From contig JBKEDB010000056.1 in the NCBI GenBank assembly GCA_047975195.1, positions 1-11,431 on the forward strand: a stretch of 11,431 nucleotides of DNA, given 5' to 3'. Each line of letters begins with the position of its first letter. Position 1 is the first letter of the stretch. The notes under the pieces are model-generated. The model saw nothing but the letters and a program-made list of their open reading frames with translations. It did no database searches and was not told the origin of the DNA. This stretch comes from Cumulibacter sp047975195 (GTDB lineage: Bacteria; Actinomycetota; Actinomycetes; Mycobacteriales; Antricoccaceae). Of the stretch, positions 1 to 6,046 are shown one piece after another. Both the position numbers and the translations under genes were made by a program.

Positions 1-172
1 AACCGATGTGGTAGTACAACGCGCCGCCGCGTAAACCAACTTTCTCGGCAATATCGGAGATCCCGGTGCCGTGGTACCCATCCTTCGCAAATAGCGTCGT
101 TGCGCCGTCGATGATCCGGTCACGGGTCTCCGCCGTCGTACGGCGCGTAGTCCCGCCCTGCTCCCGAACCAT
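1..172 (-). CDS. TetR-family transcriptional regulator, N-terminal part (cut by window edge)
   Basis: An open frame begins with ATG at 172-170 and runs off the left end, giving 57 residues. It shows the classic TetR DNA-binding start: a basic lead (RRTTAETRDRI), then IIDGATTLFAKDGYHGTGI, then SDIAEKVGLRGGALYYHIG, where the recognition helix ends in the usual 'LYYH' motif. An AGGGG ribosome site lies five bases upstream of the ATG. TetR proteins are dimeric repressors released by a small ligand bound in the C-terminal domain, which is outside this window, so the ligand is unknown. The gene lies 85 bp downstream of the membrane-protein gene on the same strand and could be co-transcribed with it or use its own promoter, where a palindrome sits at 198-211. 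The fold assignment is secure; the regulated genes are not visible. Confidence 0.9.
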   Translation of the reverse strand, partial: MVREQGGTTRRTTAETRDRIIDGATTLFAKDGYHGTGISDIAEKVGLRGGALYYHIG

Positions 173-197
173 CCTGGCCCCTTTTCTCGCCTTTTAC

Positions 198-211
198 GTA
201 TCGACCGATAC
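198..211. promoter_or_regulatory. Palindrome upstream of tetR, candidate autoregulatory operator
   Basis: GTATCGACCGATAC has perfect six-base arms (GTATCG and CGATAC) around two bases. A wider ACGTA (196-200) and TACGT (219-223) pair frames it. It lies 26 bp upstream of the tetR start codon. TetR repressors commonly bind such palindromes in front of their own gene. Binding by this particular protein is inferred. Confidence 0.5.
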
Positions 212-257
212 TTAAGCGTACGTGGCGCAGGGCGATTCGGAAGCATTTCAACTCACC

Positions 258-1088
258 TCACACTGTGGTCAGCGCCTCGCTGCCGCGGTCAGCGGGCGTC
301 CCCAGCGCCAAGATCAACAGCACATACAGCCCGGCTGCCACGTCGCCAAGCACCCCTAGCCAGACGCTGACTCCACCCACGCCGCCCCATCCCACGTATG
401 CGCCCCAGCCGAGGTAAAGCAGTGGTTGCAGCGGCATGACCAGCAGCACGCCGAGCCATCCGACGTCAAATCCGCGGTAGAGCGGATAGGCGGCAACGAC
501 GAGTACGAGCCCTCCGACCAACTGAATCCACGTGACTTCGGGGACCGGGATCGGCGCTATCAACGACATTCCCTGCGCCCCGCTCAGGAACATCAGGCCG
601 CCCGCGATCATCGCCGCCCACGCCGCGCCGCGTCCGATCGGGCGCTCCCCGATCCATGCCCAGCGCCGCATTGAGGGGAGCGTCAGCGCTGCGGTACCAA
701 GCGCTCCAACACACGCCAGGAAGATACTCATTCCTGGCTGCCTGTCCCCCAAGAATCTGAGATTGGCCGCGAGGATCAGTAGGTGAAATCCGATCCCCGC
801 CCATCGGGCAGATGCGAGACCGCGCCACAGCGCCGCCGACAGATGGATTGCGCAGCCGACTCCGAATAGCCCGGCCATCCAGAACGCTGCGGAATTATCG
901 AACGGGCTAATGCCACCGATCATCGTGGTGAGGATCGCGAACAACGCGGGCGCTGGTACCGCGAGGCCCGCGATGGCGATGCCGGTGATCGCGAGCCCCA
1001 CGGGCGCCGGCGGCCACAGCCGCGGTCGCGGTCGCGGTCGCGGTCGCGGTCGAGCGGGCGCATACGGGAAGTGAGGGTTCACGGTCAT
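258..1088 (-). CDS. Multi-pass membrane protein of unknown function with N-terminal Arg-Pro repeat
   Basis: I do not recognise the family. The 276-residue product begins with a short soluble segment holding five Arg-Pro units (about residues 13-22). About eight hydrophobic stretches follow, so it is an integral membrane protein. The last segment ends near the C terminus (LYVLLILALG). The frame is open up to a TTG at 1157, which would add 23 residues. I prefer ATG 1088 because the TTG falls inside a possible -35 element (TTGTCA on the minus strand, 1152-1157) and the added residues look non-coding. The ribosome site is weak either way. The tetR gene lies 85 bp downstream on the same strand, so this could be a target of that repressor or a member of its operon. 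No catalytic or transport motif is visible. Confidence 0.75.
   Translation of the reverse strand: MTVNPHFPYAPARPRPRPRPRPRLWPPAPVGLAITGIAIAGLAVPAPALFAILTTMIGGISPFDNSAAFWMAGLFGVGCAIHLSAALWRGLASARWAGIGFHLLILAANLRFLGDRQPGMSIFLACVGALGTAALTLPSMRRWAWIGERPIGRGAAWAAMIAGGLMFLSGAQGMSLIAPIPVPEVTWIQLVGGLVLVVAAYPLYRGFDVGWLGVLLVMPLQPLLYLGWGAYVGWGGVGGVSVWLGVLGDVAAGLYVLLILALGTPADRGSEALTTV
1021..1050. repeat. Hexamer tandem repeat, five copies of CGCGGT, inside the membrane-protein gene
   Basis: Five exact head-to-tail copies of CGCGGT occupy 1021-1050. Read on the minus strand they encode the Arg-Pro run. Because the unit is six bases, gain or loss of copies keeps the frame and only changes the number of Arg-Pro pairs. 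Confidence 0.9.
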
Positions 1089-1198
1089 GCATGCGAACCT
1101 GCCAGAGCCGAATGGGCATTTCGGAGTTATCCACAGGTTCGGTTGCGCCAATGACAACCTGCGACGTCTCCCCGCGCTCGGGGTCGTGCCCTCACGTA

Positions 1199-1226
1199 GT
1201 CGTCGTCCGATCGAGTAGTCGACGAC
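1199..1226. other. Short hairpin downstream of the CoA-transferase gene
   Basis: GTCGTCG (1199-1205) pairs with CGACGAC (1220-1226) around 14 bases. It lies about 70 bp past the stop of the minus-strand CoA-transferase gene. There is no T-tract, so its role as a terminator is weakly supported. Confidence 0.25.
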
Positions 1227-1293
1227 CGGTTAGGGTGCGAAACGACGCGCTCGCCGACGACCGCATTCGAGGCCGTCGACGAGCGGTTGGGGT
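1218..1293. repeat. Imperfect 19-bp direct repeat at the 3' end of the CoA-transferase gene
   Basis: GTCGACGACCGGTTAGGGT (1218-1236) recurs as GTCGACGAGCGGTTGGGGT (1275-1293), 17 of 19 bases matching and 57 bp apart. The second copy ends on the first base of the CoA-transferase stop codon (TAA on the minus strand, 1295-1293). The function is unknown. Confidence 0.5.
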
Positions 1294-3863
1294 TAGACGA
1301 CGCCTTCGTCGACGAGTTGCTGTACATCACTCGGTGACATTCCCAGATGCTTCTGGAGCACCTCGGCAGTGTCTTCGCCATAGTTGGGCCCAGTGCGCTG
1401 CCTATGACCGCCGGCATGCGTGGGAGTTTCGCTCATCAGCACAGGGATCTGCTTCACCGGCCAGATCCCGTTCTCGGTCTGGGGCAGATCGATCAGCCAC
1501 TCGCGATGCGCCAACTGCGGGTCAGTCTCGACGCGGTCCTGCGCGTTCTGCGCGACACCGGCCGGGACGCCGACGGCCTGCAGGGCATCCATCAGCGCGT
1601 ATCGCTCCCGGCCATCGGTAGCCGAGTTCACCAGCGCATCCAACGCATCCTGATTGTGCAGACGCAACTGCAACGTGGCGAACCGGTCATCTTCCAGCCA
1701 CTCCGGATGACCAAGCACCTCTGCTGCGGAACGCCACTGCTCGTCGCTGAAGCACGCAATGGCAATCCAGCGATCCGTCCCCCCGGTGCGGTACATCCCG
1801 TGCGGCGCGGCCGGTTTGTCGATCGAACGATTGCCCCGACGCTGCCAGGCACGCCCGTTCGCGCTGTAATCCAGGAAGGCCGTCCCTGCCAGGTACATCC
1901 CGGTCTCCACCTGCGAAGCGTCGATGTGGCAGCCCTCGCCCGTCACGTCACGCCGGTACAGACCCGCCAGGATCGCGGTCGTCGCGTTGTACGCGCCGAA
2001 CCAATCCAGATAGCTGTACCCGATACCGGCCGGCGGCCACGGCGACGGCAATCCGGACATCTCCGTCAAACCTGAGAACGCCTGCGCAGTCGGGCCGAAC
2101 GCTTTCGCCCGGTCGTACGTACCTCGCTCGCCGAGCCCCGATTGCTGGACATAGACGACATCTGGGTTCAGCTCGCTGAGGCGGTCGTAACCCAGCCCCA
2201 TTCGCTTCATCGTGCCGGGCGAGTACCCCTCGATCACGACGTCCGCCTCGCGGATCAGATCCTCGAGAATCTTCTTGCCGCGCGGATCCTTCAGATTCAG
2301 CGACATCGCGGACTTGCCGGTATTGATCTCCATGAAGTTCGCCGACTGGTTCACCGTCGTCATCGGCGGCGGCGTCATCGGCTCGGTCGCCGAATCCCGC
2401 TCGGTGCGGCCGCCGGTCGGGTAAGTGACCTCGGTAAAGCGCATCCCGTCCAGGCGCGACTCGTGCTCAACCTTGATCACCTCGGCCCCCATCGCGGCCA
2501 AGAACTTCCCTGCACCGGCTGAGGCAAGCATCCAACTCAGGTCAACGACCTTCAGCCCCGTCATCGCGTATGGCTTGCCGTACGGCGAAACTGCGTCGTT
2601 GTCGACTCCACGCTCAATCTGCCGCACGGCATCGCGTGCGACCCATTCCCGCAGGACCTCATCGTTGTGTTCGCCGACCATCGGCGCCCGCGGCCCCGTG
2701 ACCCAATCGACCTGCTCGGAGACCCAGCGCGCGCCGATATCGGTGAACTCGGCATCGAGCTCCGGGTACTTCACCTGGGTGAAGGTGCCGCGCTTGCGCC
2801 AGTGCTCGTCATCAAGGTTCTCCTCCGGCAATCGCACCGGCGCCCAGGTCTGTCCGGCCTCGACCATCTCGCGCCAGAACCCGCTGTCGAAGGCAAAGCG
2901 TGCGACGAGCTTGTCCATCACCGCCGCGATGTACTCGCGCTTGGCGATGCGGTAGTCCGGGTCATCCCATTCGGGCCCCTCGAGTTCACCCTGCATTCCG
3001 TGCCGACGCAACGCCCCGATATCCCCCGGCCAGCTCGGCGGGAAGTTGCGTACGTAGGTCACGTACGGCAGTAGGTAACGACCGTCCTTGGTGAGGCTGA
3101 GCGATTTCGGTGTTGTCACCGGCGACGAGTGTCGACCGGTCTGCCGATGGTGCGGACGGCGTAGTGCCAGCCAGTTCGGTAGGTCGAGCTCGGTGCACAC
3201 CGCATTCGCCTGATGGACCGCACAGGAGAGGTGTTGCCCCCGCCCGGTGCTCAACCGGTAATAGAGCGCGCCGAGTACGGCGATGACTCCTTGCTCTCCC
3301 GCGACGTGGTACGCCTGCCACATCTGCGGCGCCATCGGCGGGGTGTCATATGTGCCGTCGGGCTCGGGATCGTACCCGCAGTTCATCGCCATTCCGCCGA
3401 GGGCGAGATGCACTAAGTCACTGCCGACGTAGTCTGCCCATGGCCCGTCGTCCCCGAACGGGGAGATACGCAGGTAGACGAGTTCGGGGTTGGTGCGCGA
3501 GAGATCCTGGTAGCCAAGGTTACGGTCGGCCAGGTAGTTGCCCGGACGCGCATCGATCACGACATCGGCGACCGCAGCGAGCTGTGCGAATTGGCGCTGG
3601 CCATCTTCGGAGTCCAGATCAAACGTCACCGAACGCTTCGCGAGGTTGTAGTGCCAGAAATAGAGGCTGCGGTTCGGATCGGGATCATCCTGATAGAACG
3701 GGCCGTATGCGCGGGTCTCTTCGCCGCTGATCGGCTCGACCTTGACGACGTCTGCGCCGAGCCCCGCCAACAACTTTCCGGCGTACTCACCGAGCTCATT
3801 CGCTACTTCAAGCACCCTCAGTCCGCGAAGGTACGTATCCAACTTCGAGCCCGCCTCAGCCAT
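1293..3863 (-). CDS. Fused two-domain family III (CaiB/BaiF) CoA-transferase
   Basis: The 856-residue protein holds two tandem copies of a fold that is usually about 400 residues and homodimeric. Domain 1 spans about residues 12-420 (GLRVLEVA, GLGADVVKVE, TGRGQ). Domain 2 spans about 435-850 (GLKVVDLSWM, AAMGAEVIKVE, TGEGC). Family III enzymes move CoA between acids through an aspartyl-CoA thioester. Counting back from the TG-x-G motif, domain 2 has Asp620 (in LDWFGAYNAT) at the catalytic position. Domain 1 has Tyr185 there, so it is probably structural. DddD, the DMSP CoA-transferase/lyase, has the same fused layout with its active Asp in the second half, but I cannot claim that substrate. 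The ATG at 3863 follows a clear GAGAGGGA ribosome site. The gene appears to be transcribed alone. The fold is certain; the acid it activates is unknown. Confidence 0.93.
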   Translation of the reverse strand: MAEAGSKLDTYLRGLRVLEVANELGEYAGKLLAGLGADVVKVEPISGEETRAYGPFYQDDPDPNRSLYFWHYNLAKRSVTFDLDSEDGQRQFAQLAAVADVVIDARPGNYLADRNLGYQDLSRTNPELVYLRISPFGDDGPWADYVGSDLVHLALGGMAMNCGYDPEPDGTYDTPPMAPQMWQAYHVAGEQGVIAVLGALYYRLSTGRGQHLSCAVHQANAVCTELDLPNWLALRRPHHRQTGRHSSPVTTPKSLSLTKDGRYLLPYVTYVRNFPPSWPGDIGALRRHGMQGELEGPEWDDPDYRIAKREYIAAVMDKLVARFAFDSGFWREMVEAGQTWAPVRLPEENLDDEHWRKRGTFTQVKYPELDAEFTDIGARWVSEQVDWVTGPRAPMVGEHNDEVLREWVARDAVRQIERGVDNDAVSPYGKPYAMTGLKVVDLSWMLASAGAGKFLAAMGAEVIKVEHESRLDGMRFTEVTYPTGGRTERDSATEPMTPPPMTTVNQSANFMEINTGKSAMSLNLKDPRGKKILEDLIREADVVIEGYSPGTMKRMGLGYDRLSELNPDVVYVQQSGLGERGTYDRAKAFGPTAQAFSGLTEMSGLPSPWPPAGIGYSYLDWFGAYNATTAILAGLYRRDVTGEGCHIDASQVETGMYLAGTAFLDYSANGRAWQRRGNRSIDKPAAPHGMYRTGGTDRWIAIACFSDEQWRSAAEVLGHPEWLEDDRFATLQLRLHNQDALDALVNSATDGRERYALMDALQAVGVPAGVAQNAQDRVETDPQLAHREWLIDLPQTENGIWPVKQIPVLMSETPTHAGGHRQRTGPNYGEDTAEVLQKHLGMSPSDVQQLVDEGVV

Positions 3864-3881
3864 TCGTGTATTCCCTCTCTA

Positions 3882-3928
3882 TGTCAACCAGCACAGTGAG
3901 ACGACCATAGGGTGACCGCACTGTCAAC
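3882..3928. promoter_or_regulatory. Upstream region of the CoA-transferase gene with direct and inverted repeats
   Basis: On the minus strand GTTGACA occurs twice, 40 bp apart (3882-3888 and 3922-3928). Each contains a perfect -35 hexamer, TTGACA. An inverted pair ACAGTG (3893-3898) and CACTGT (3919-3924) lies between and overlaps the distal copy. The distal TTGACA is the more plausible -35, because the proximal one would put the -10 on the start codon. I see no good -10 at 17 bp. The pattern suggests a regulator site, but this is inferred. Confidence 0.35.
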
Positions 3929-4005
3929 TCGACACCAGCGCTGTTGGGGCATTCCGGCACCTGATTCAAACCTGCAGACCAATGCAGTCACACCTACCCG
4001 CCCCA

Positions 4006-4024
4006 TATACCCCTCGGAGGTATA
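4006..4024 (+). promoter_or_regulatory. CsoR/RicR-like copper operator overlapping the DUF6153 promoter
   Basis: TATACCCCTCGGAGGTATA is an inverted repeat (TATACC and GGTATA around seven bases) of the type bound by the Cu(I)-sensing repressors CsoR and RicR, whose sites carry TAC-C-rich and G-rich-GTA halves. Its right arm runs into TATAGT (4021-4026), a good TAnnnT -10 hexamer, so a bound repressor would block RNA polymerase. The same bases include GGAGG (4016-4020), which could serve as a ribosome site for GTG 4025. The genes behind it are histidine-rich and of types found in copper loci. No csoR gene is in the window, so the regulator would act in trans. The match is by eye. Confidence 0.6.
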
Positions 4025-4438
4025 GTGGCGCACGTGCTTCGACGTCCCCGCATGCGCGCCACTCTGCTCCTGTTGGGGCTGCTTGTCGGAATATTAGCCA
4101 TGCATGGCGCGGCGGCGGCGCCAGCGACCGCGCCTTCTGACGTAACGATCGCAACTCACTACGACGTATCGCCGGACGCTCGCGACACGCCCACCTCAGT
4201 GAACGATCACGCGCCACAAGCGGATCAGGATCACACCGATCACCTCGCACATCTATGCGTCGCGATGCTGATGACCGCTCTCCTTCTCGCAATGGCGCAT
4301 GCAAACGCCGTCCGTGCAGCCTCATCGGAAGCGGCACGGCGAAGGTTGCACTCGGCGCGAGGCGCGCTCATCCGGCGAATCCGCCCTCCACCGTACGGCG
4401 CCCACCTGCTTACCCACCTGAGCGTGAGCCGGACCTGA
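4025..4438 (+). CDS. DUF6153 family protein, small LpqS-like secreted or membrane protein
   Basis: The 137-residue product has an N-terminal signal or anchor (LLLLGLLVGILAMHG, about residues 13-28). A loop follows with His45, His62, His70, His73 and His76, then Cys78 in a second hydrophobic stretch (about 77-92), an Arg-rich part, and the ending PPPYGAHLLTHLSVSRT. The 'LLGLL-GILAMH' start and proline-rich tail ending in a short Ser/Arg motif are typical of actinobacterial DUF6153 proteins. The layout also recalls mycobacterial LpqS, which is copper-induced. The biochemical role is unknown; metal handling outside the membrane is likely. The start is uncertain: GTG 4025 has GGAGG only four bases upstream, GTG 4034 fits a leaderless transcript from TATAGT 4021-4026, and ATG 4052 is also in frame. 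DUF305 follows after 45 bp, probably in the same transcript. Confidence 0.75.
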   Translation: MAHVLRRPRMRATLLLLGLLVGILAMHGAAAAPATAPSDVTIATHYDVSPDARDTPTSVNDHAPQADQDHTDHLAHLCVAMLMTALLLAMAHANAVRAASSEAARRRLHSARGALIRRIRPPPYGAHLLTHLSVSRT

Positions 4439-4453
4439 TCGGGGCTGCCCCGA
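4439..4453 (+). other. Intercistronic hairpin between the DUF6153 and DUF305 genes
   Basis: TCGGGG-CTG-CCCCGA forms a perfect six-base stem with a three-base loop directly after the DUF6153 stop codon. It is short and has no T-tract, so it is more likely an mRNA-stability or partial-termination element that tunes the two genes than a full terminator. Confidence 0.4.
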
Positions 4454-4471
4454 CTCAGACCAGTTCTACTC

Positions 4472-4477
4472 AGGAGA
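4472..4477 (+). promoter_or_regulatory. Ribosome binding site of the DUF305 gene
   Basis: AGGAGA lies six bases before ATG 4484, with an A-rich spacer. It fixes this start, which is also the one that yields a correct lipoprotein signal. Confidence 0.85.
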
Positions 4478-4483
4478 GAAAAA

Positions 4484-5086
4484 ATGAAGAAAATCGCACT
4501 CACCATCGCGTCAACACTCAGTGCTCTCGCGCTCGCGGCCTGCGGCGCCGATTCCGGTAGCACCTCCTCAGCACCGGACGGCGATCACGGCAGCCACTCC
4601 GCATCGTCTGACACGGATTCCGGGTCAGACCACTCCGCGCAGGACGTCACGTTCGCCCAACAGATGATCCCGCATCACCAGCAAGCGATCGAGATGGCGG
4701 AGATGGTCGCAACGAAGGAAGTGAGTCCCGACCTGGCGGACCTTGCGGGCGCGATTAAAGATGCCCAACAACCCGAGATCGACCAGCTCAGCGAGTGGCT
4801 CCAGGCATGGGGCGAAGACCTACCGACGTCGGGTGCGCACGCCGGTCACTCATCGATGGACGGCATGATGACCGACGAGCAGATGTCGGCACTTGACACG
4901 GCCACCGGCGGTGACTTCGAAACTATGTGGATCGAGATGATGATCGCTCACCACGAGGGCGCGATCGCAATGGCACAACTCGAAGTCGAAGACGGCATCA
5001 ACCCCGATGCGGTCGCGATGGCACAGCAAATCATCGACACTCAGCAGTCCGAAATCGACCACATGGAGGCAATGCTCGACGACTAA
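4484..5086 (+). CDS. DUF305 domain lipoprotein
   Basis: A lipoprotein signal (MKKIALTIASTLSALALAAC) places the lipid anchor on Cys20, so the 200-residue protein should sit on the outer face of the membrane. A Ser/Asp/His-rich linker follows. The DUF305 domain then contains two halves of the same design: FAQQMIPHHQQAIEMAEM (His64, His65) and IEMMIAHHEGAIAMAQLE (His156, His157). Each is followed by an Ala-rich helix with Gln-Gln and a Glu-Ile-Asp segment. The domain belongs to the ferritin-like helical-bundle type, and the paired His-His with many Met residues suggests metal binding. DUF305 proteins often sit in copper or silver resistance loci, and the upstream copper-type operator agrees. A direct test of metal binding is not possible from sequence. 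A strong hairpin follows the stop. Confidence 0.93.
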   Translation: MKKIALTIASTLSALALAACGADSGSTSSAPDGDHGSHSASSDTDSGSDHSAQDVTFAQQMIPHHQQAIEMAEMVATKEVSPDLADLAGAIKDAQQPEIDQLSEWLQAWGEDLPTSGAHAGHSSMDGMMTDEQMSALDTATGGDFETMWIEMMIAHHEGAIAMAQLEVEDGINPDAVAMAQQIIDTQQSEIDHMEAMLDD

Positions 5087-5095
5087 ACCCCGTCA

Positions 5096-5133
5096 CAGGT
5101 GTCGGGCTGTCGTACCCGGCAGCCCGGCACCTG
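5096..5133 (+). terminator. Hairpin terminator after the DUF305 gene
   Basis: CAGGTGTCGGGCTG (5096-5109) pairs with CAGCCCGGCACCTG (5120-5133): 14 pairs, one of them G-U, around a ten-base loop. It begins nine bases after the stop codon. There is no T-tract, as is common for actinobacterial terminators. It should separate the copper-type unit from the next gene. Confidence 0.75.
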
Positions 5134-5186
5134 ATGGGTTTCGACCGCGTCGTAGCGCAGTATTGAGTACGACGAGAGGACCCAGA

Positions 5187-5840
5187 ATGAAAATCACTGC
5201 GTGGCTCACGACATGGATAGGCATCGCGTTCATTGGACTGCTCGGCTGGGTGTTGCCCTGGGTGACCAGCGGGACTGACGAAGGTGGACTGACCACTGCG
5301 GCGCAGGCGATCGACAACGTACCGGGTCGGGCCGGCGTGGCGGCGATTCCGGCGTTCTACGCCACGACCGCATGGATCGTGATCGGTGGGCTGATCGCGG
5401 CGACCGGCCTGTTCGCGATGTTCAGCGGCGCGCGCGATCGATGGATCGCCGTCATCGGGTACGTCCTGGGCGCCGCGTTCCTTGGTCTCGGAGCCTTCAA
5501 CACCTGGGGCGGGGCATCGCGATCATCGAGCGAGAACCTGTCGTTCATCGGCGTACTCGTCGCCGGCGCCCTCATGCTGGTGATGGCGGTGCTCAGCACC
5601 CGCGGCGCAGCATTCATTGGCGCGGTACCCGCAGCCCTCGCCGCGCTGGTCGGACTCGCGTGGTCGATCTGGTTCGTGGCGGCCGCCCCGCAGACCGAGG
5701 TGCTCAGCGTGTCGACGTTGGGCTGGGCGCTCCCAGTCGCGCACCTGCTCGCGCTCATCGGGTCACTGCTGTCGATCGCGATCGCCGGTCGCAACAAGGC
5801 TGCAGCACCTACCAGCCCCAACTCCCCCGCGGTCGCGTAG
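5187..5840 (+). CDS. Six-segment membrane protein of unknown function
   Basis: The 217-residue product is not one I can place in a named family. Six hydrophobic segments are visible, at about residues 5-26, 58-80, 86-105, 118-137, 143-166 and 178-200. Only short loops join them, plus a small Ala/Pro/Ser tail. The frame is open much further upstream (to 5007), but that part overlaps the DUF305 gene and is rich in Arg and Ser, unlike a real extension. ATG 5187 has GAGAGGA six bases before it and starts directly at the first membrane segment, so I take it. It follows the DUF305 gene after 100 bp that include a terminator, so it is probably a separate unit. The stop codon (TAG, 5838-5840) lies inside the first unit of a repeat that fills the spacer beyond. 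No transport or enzyme motif is seen. Confidence 0.8.
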   Translation: MKITAWLTTWIGIAFIGLLGWVLPWVTSGTDEGGLTTAAQAIDNVPGRAGVAAIPAFYATTAWIVIGGLIAATGLFAMFSGARDRWIAVIGYVLGAAFLGLGAFNTWGGASRSSSENLSFIGVLVAGALMLVMAVLSTRGAAFIGAVPAALAALVGLAWSIWFVAAAPQTEVLSVSTLGWALPVAHLLALIGSLLSIAIAGRNKAAAPTSPNSPAVA

Positions 5841-5940
5841 GGACTCGACCACCCCCTGCCGCGTAGCGACCCACTGCAGTCGCGTAGCGACCCATCTGCG
5901 GGCGCGCAGCGCCCCACGCACCCACCGCCGCGTAGGGGCT
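5834..5940. repeat. Spaced degenerate repeat, five units around CGCGTAGSGAC
   Basis: Units start at 5834 (CGCGTAGGGA), 5860 (CGCGTAGCGACCCA), 5881 (identical 14 bases), 5903 (CGCGCAGCGCCCCA) and 5929 (CGCGTAGGGGCT). Spacings are 26, 21, 22 and 26 bp, roughly two helical turns or slightly more. The first unit includes the stop codon of the preceding gene. Spacers are short and unit lengths vary, so this is not a CRISPR. The role is unknown. Confidence 0.65.
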
Positions 5941-5979
5941 TGGTCCCCGCTCTCACGCCTGCCCCATGCGACAGCGCGA

Positions 5980-6009
5980 GTGACGGTCATCTCGCCGTAC
6001 CGGTAGCAT
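5980..6009 (+). promoter_or_regulatory. Candidate promoter of the SDR gene
   Basis: GTGACG (5980-5985) and TAGCAT (6004-6009) are spaced 18 bp, fitting weak -35 and -10 elements with a start site near 6016. If correct, the in-frame ATG at 6008 lies within the -10 and cannot be the start, which supports ATG 6047. Confidence 0.4.
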
Positions 6010-6046
6010 GCCTCACAATTCGCCAACGCCGACGAGGGGCACCATC

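Noticed and set aside
1127..1135. TTATCCACA, identical to a consensus DnaA box
   Set aside because: It is a single copy with no AT-rich region, no further boxes and no dnaA/dnaN neighbours, so an origin is not supported. It is probably chance or part of a promoter.
1347..2075. Plus-strand open frame of 242 codons
   Set aside because: It is a shadow of the CoA-transferase gene, whose motifs are clear on the other strand.
5007..5186. N-terminal extension of the six-segment membrane protein
   Set aside because: It overlaps the DUF305 gene and the hairpin, and its residues are Arg/Ser-rich shadow sequence. ATG 5187 has a good ribosome site.
5834..5940. Possible CRISPR array
   Set aside because: Units are short and degenerate, spacers are only about 7-16 bases, and no cas gene is near.
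5357..5956. Minus-strand open frame of 199 codons
   Set aside because: It is antisense to the membrane protein and runs through the repeat; composition and lack of a ribosome site mark it as a shadow.
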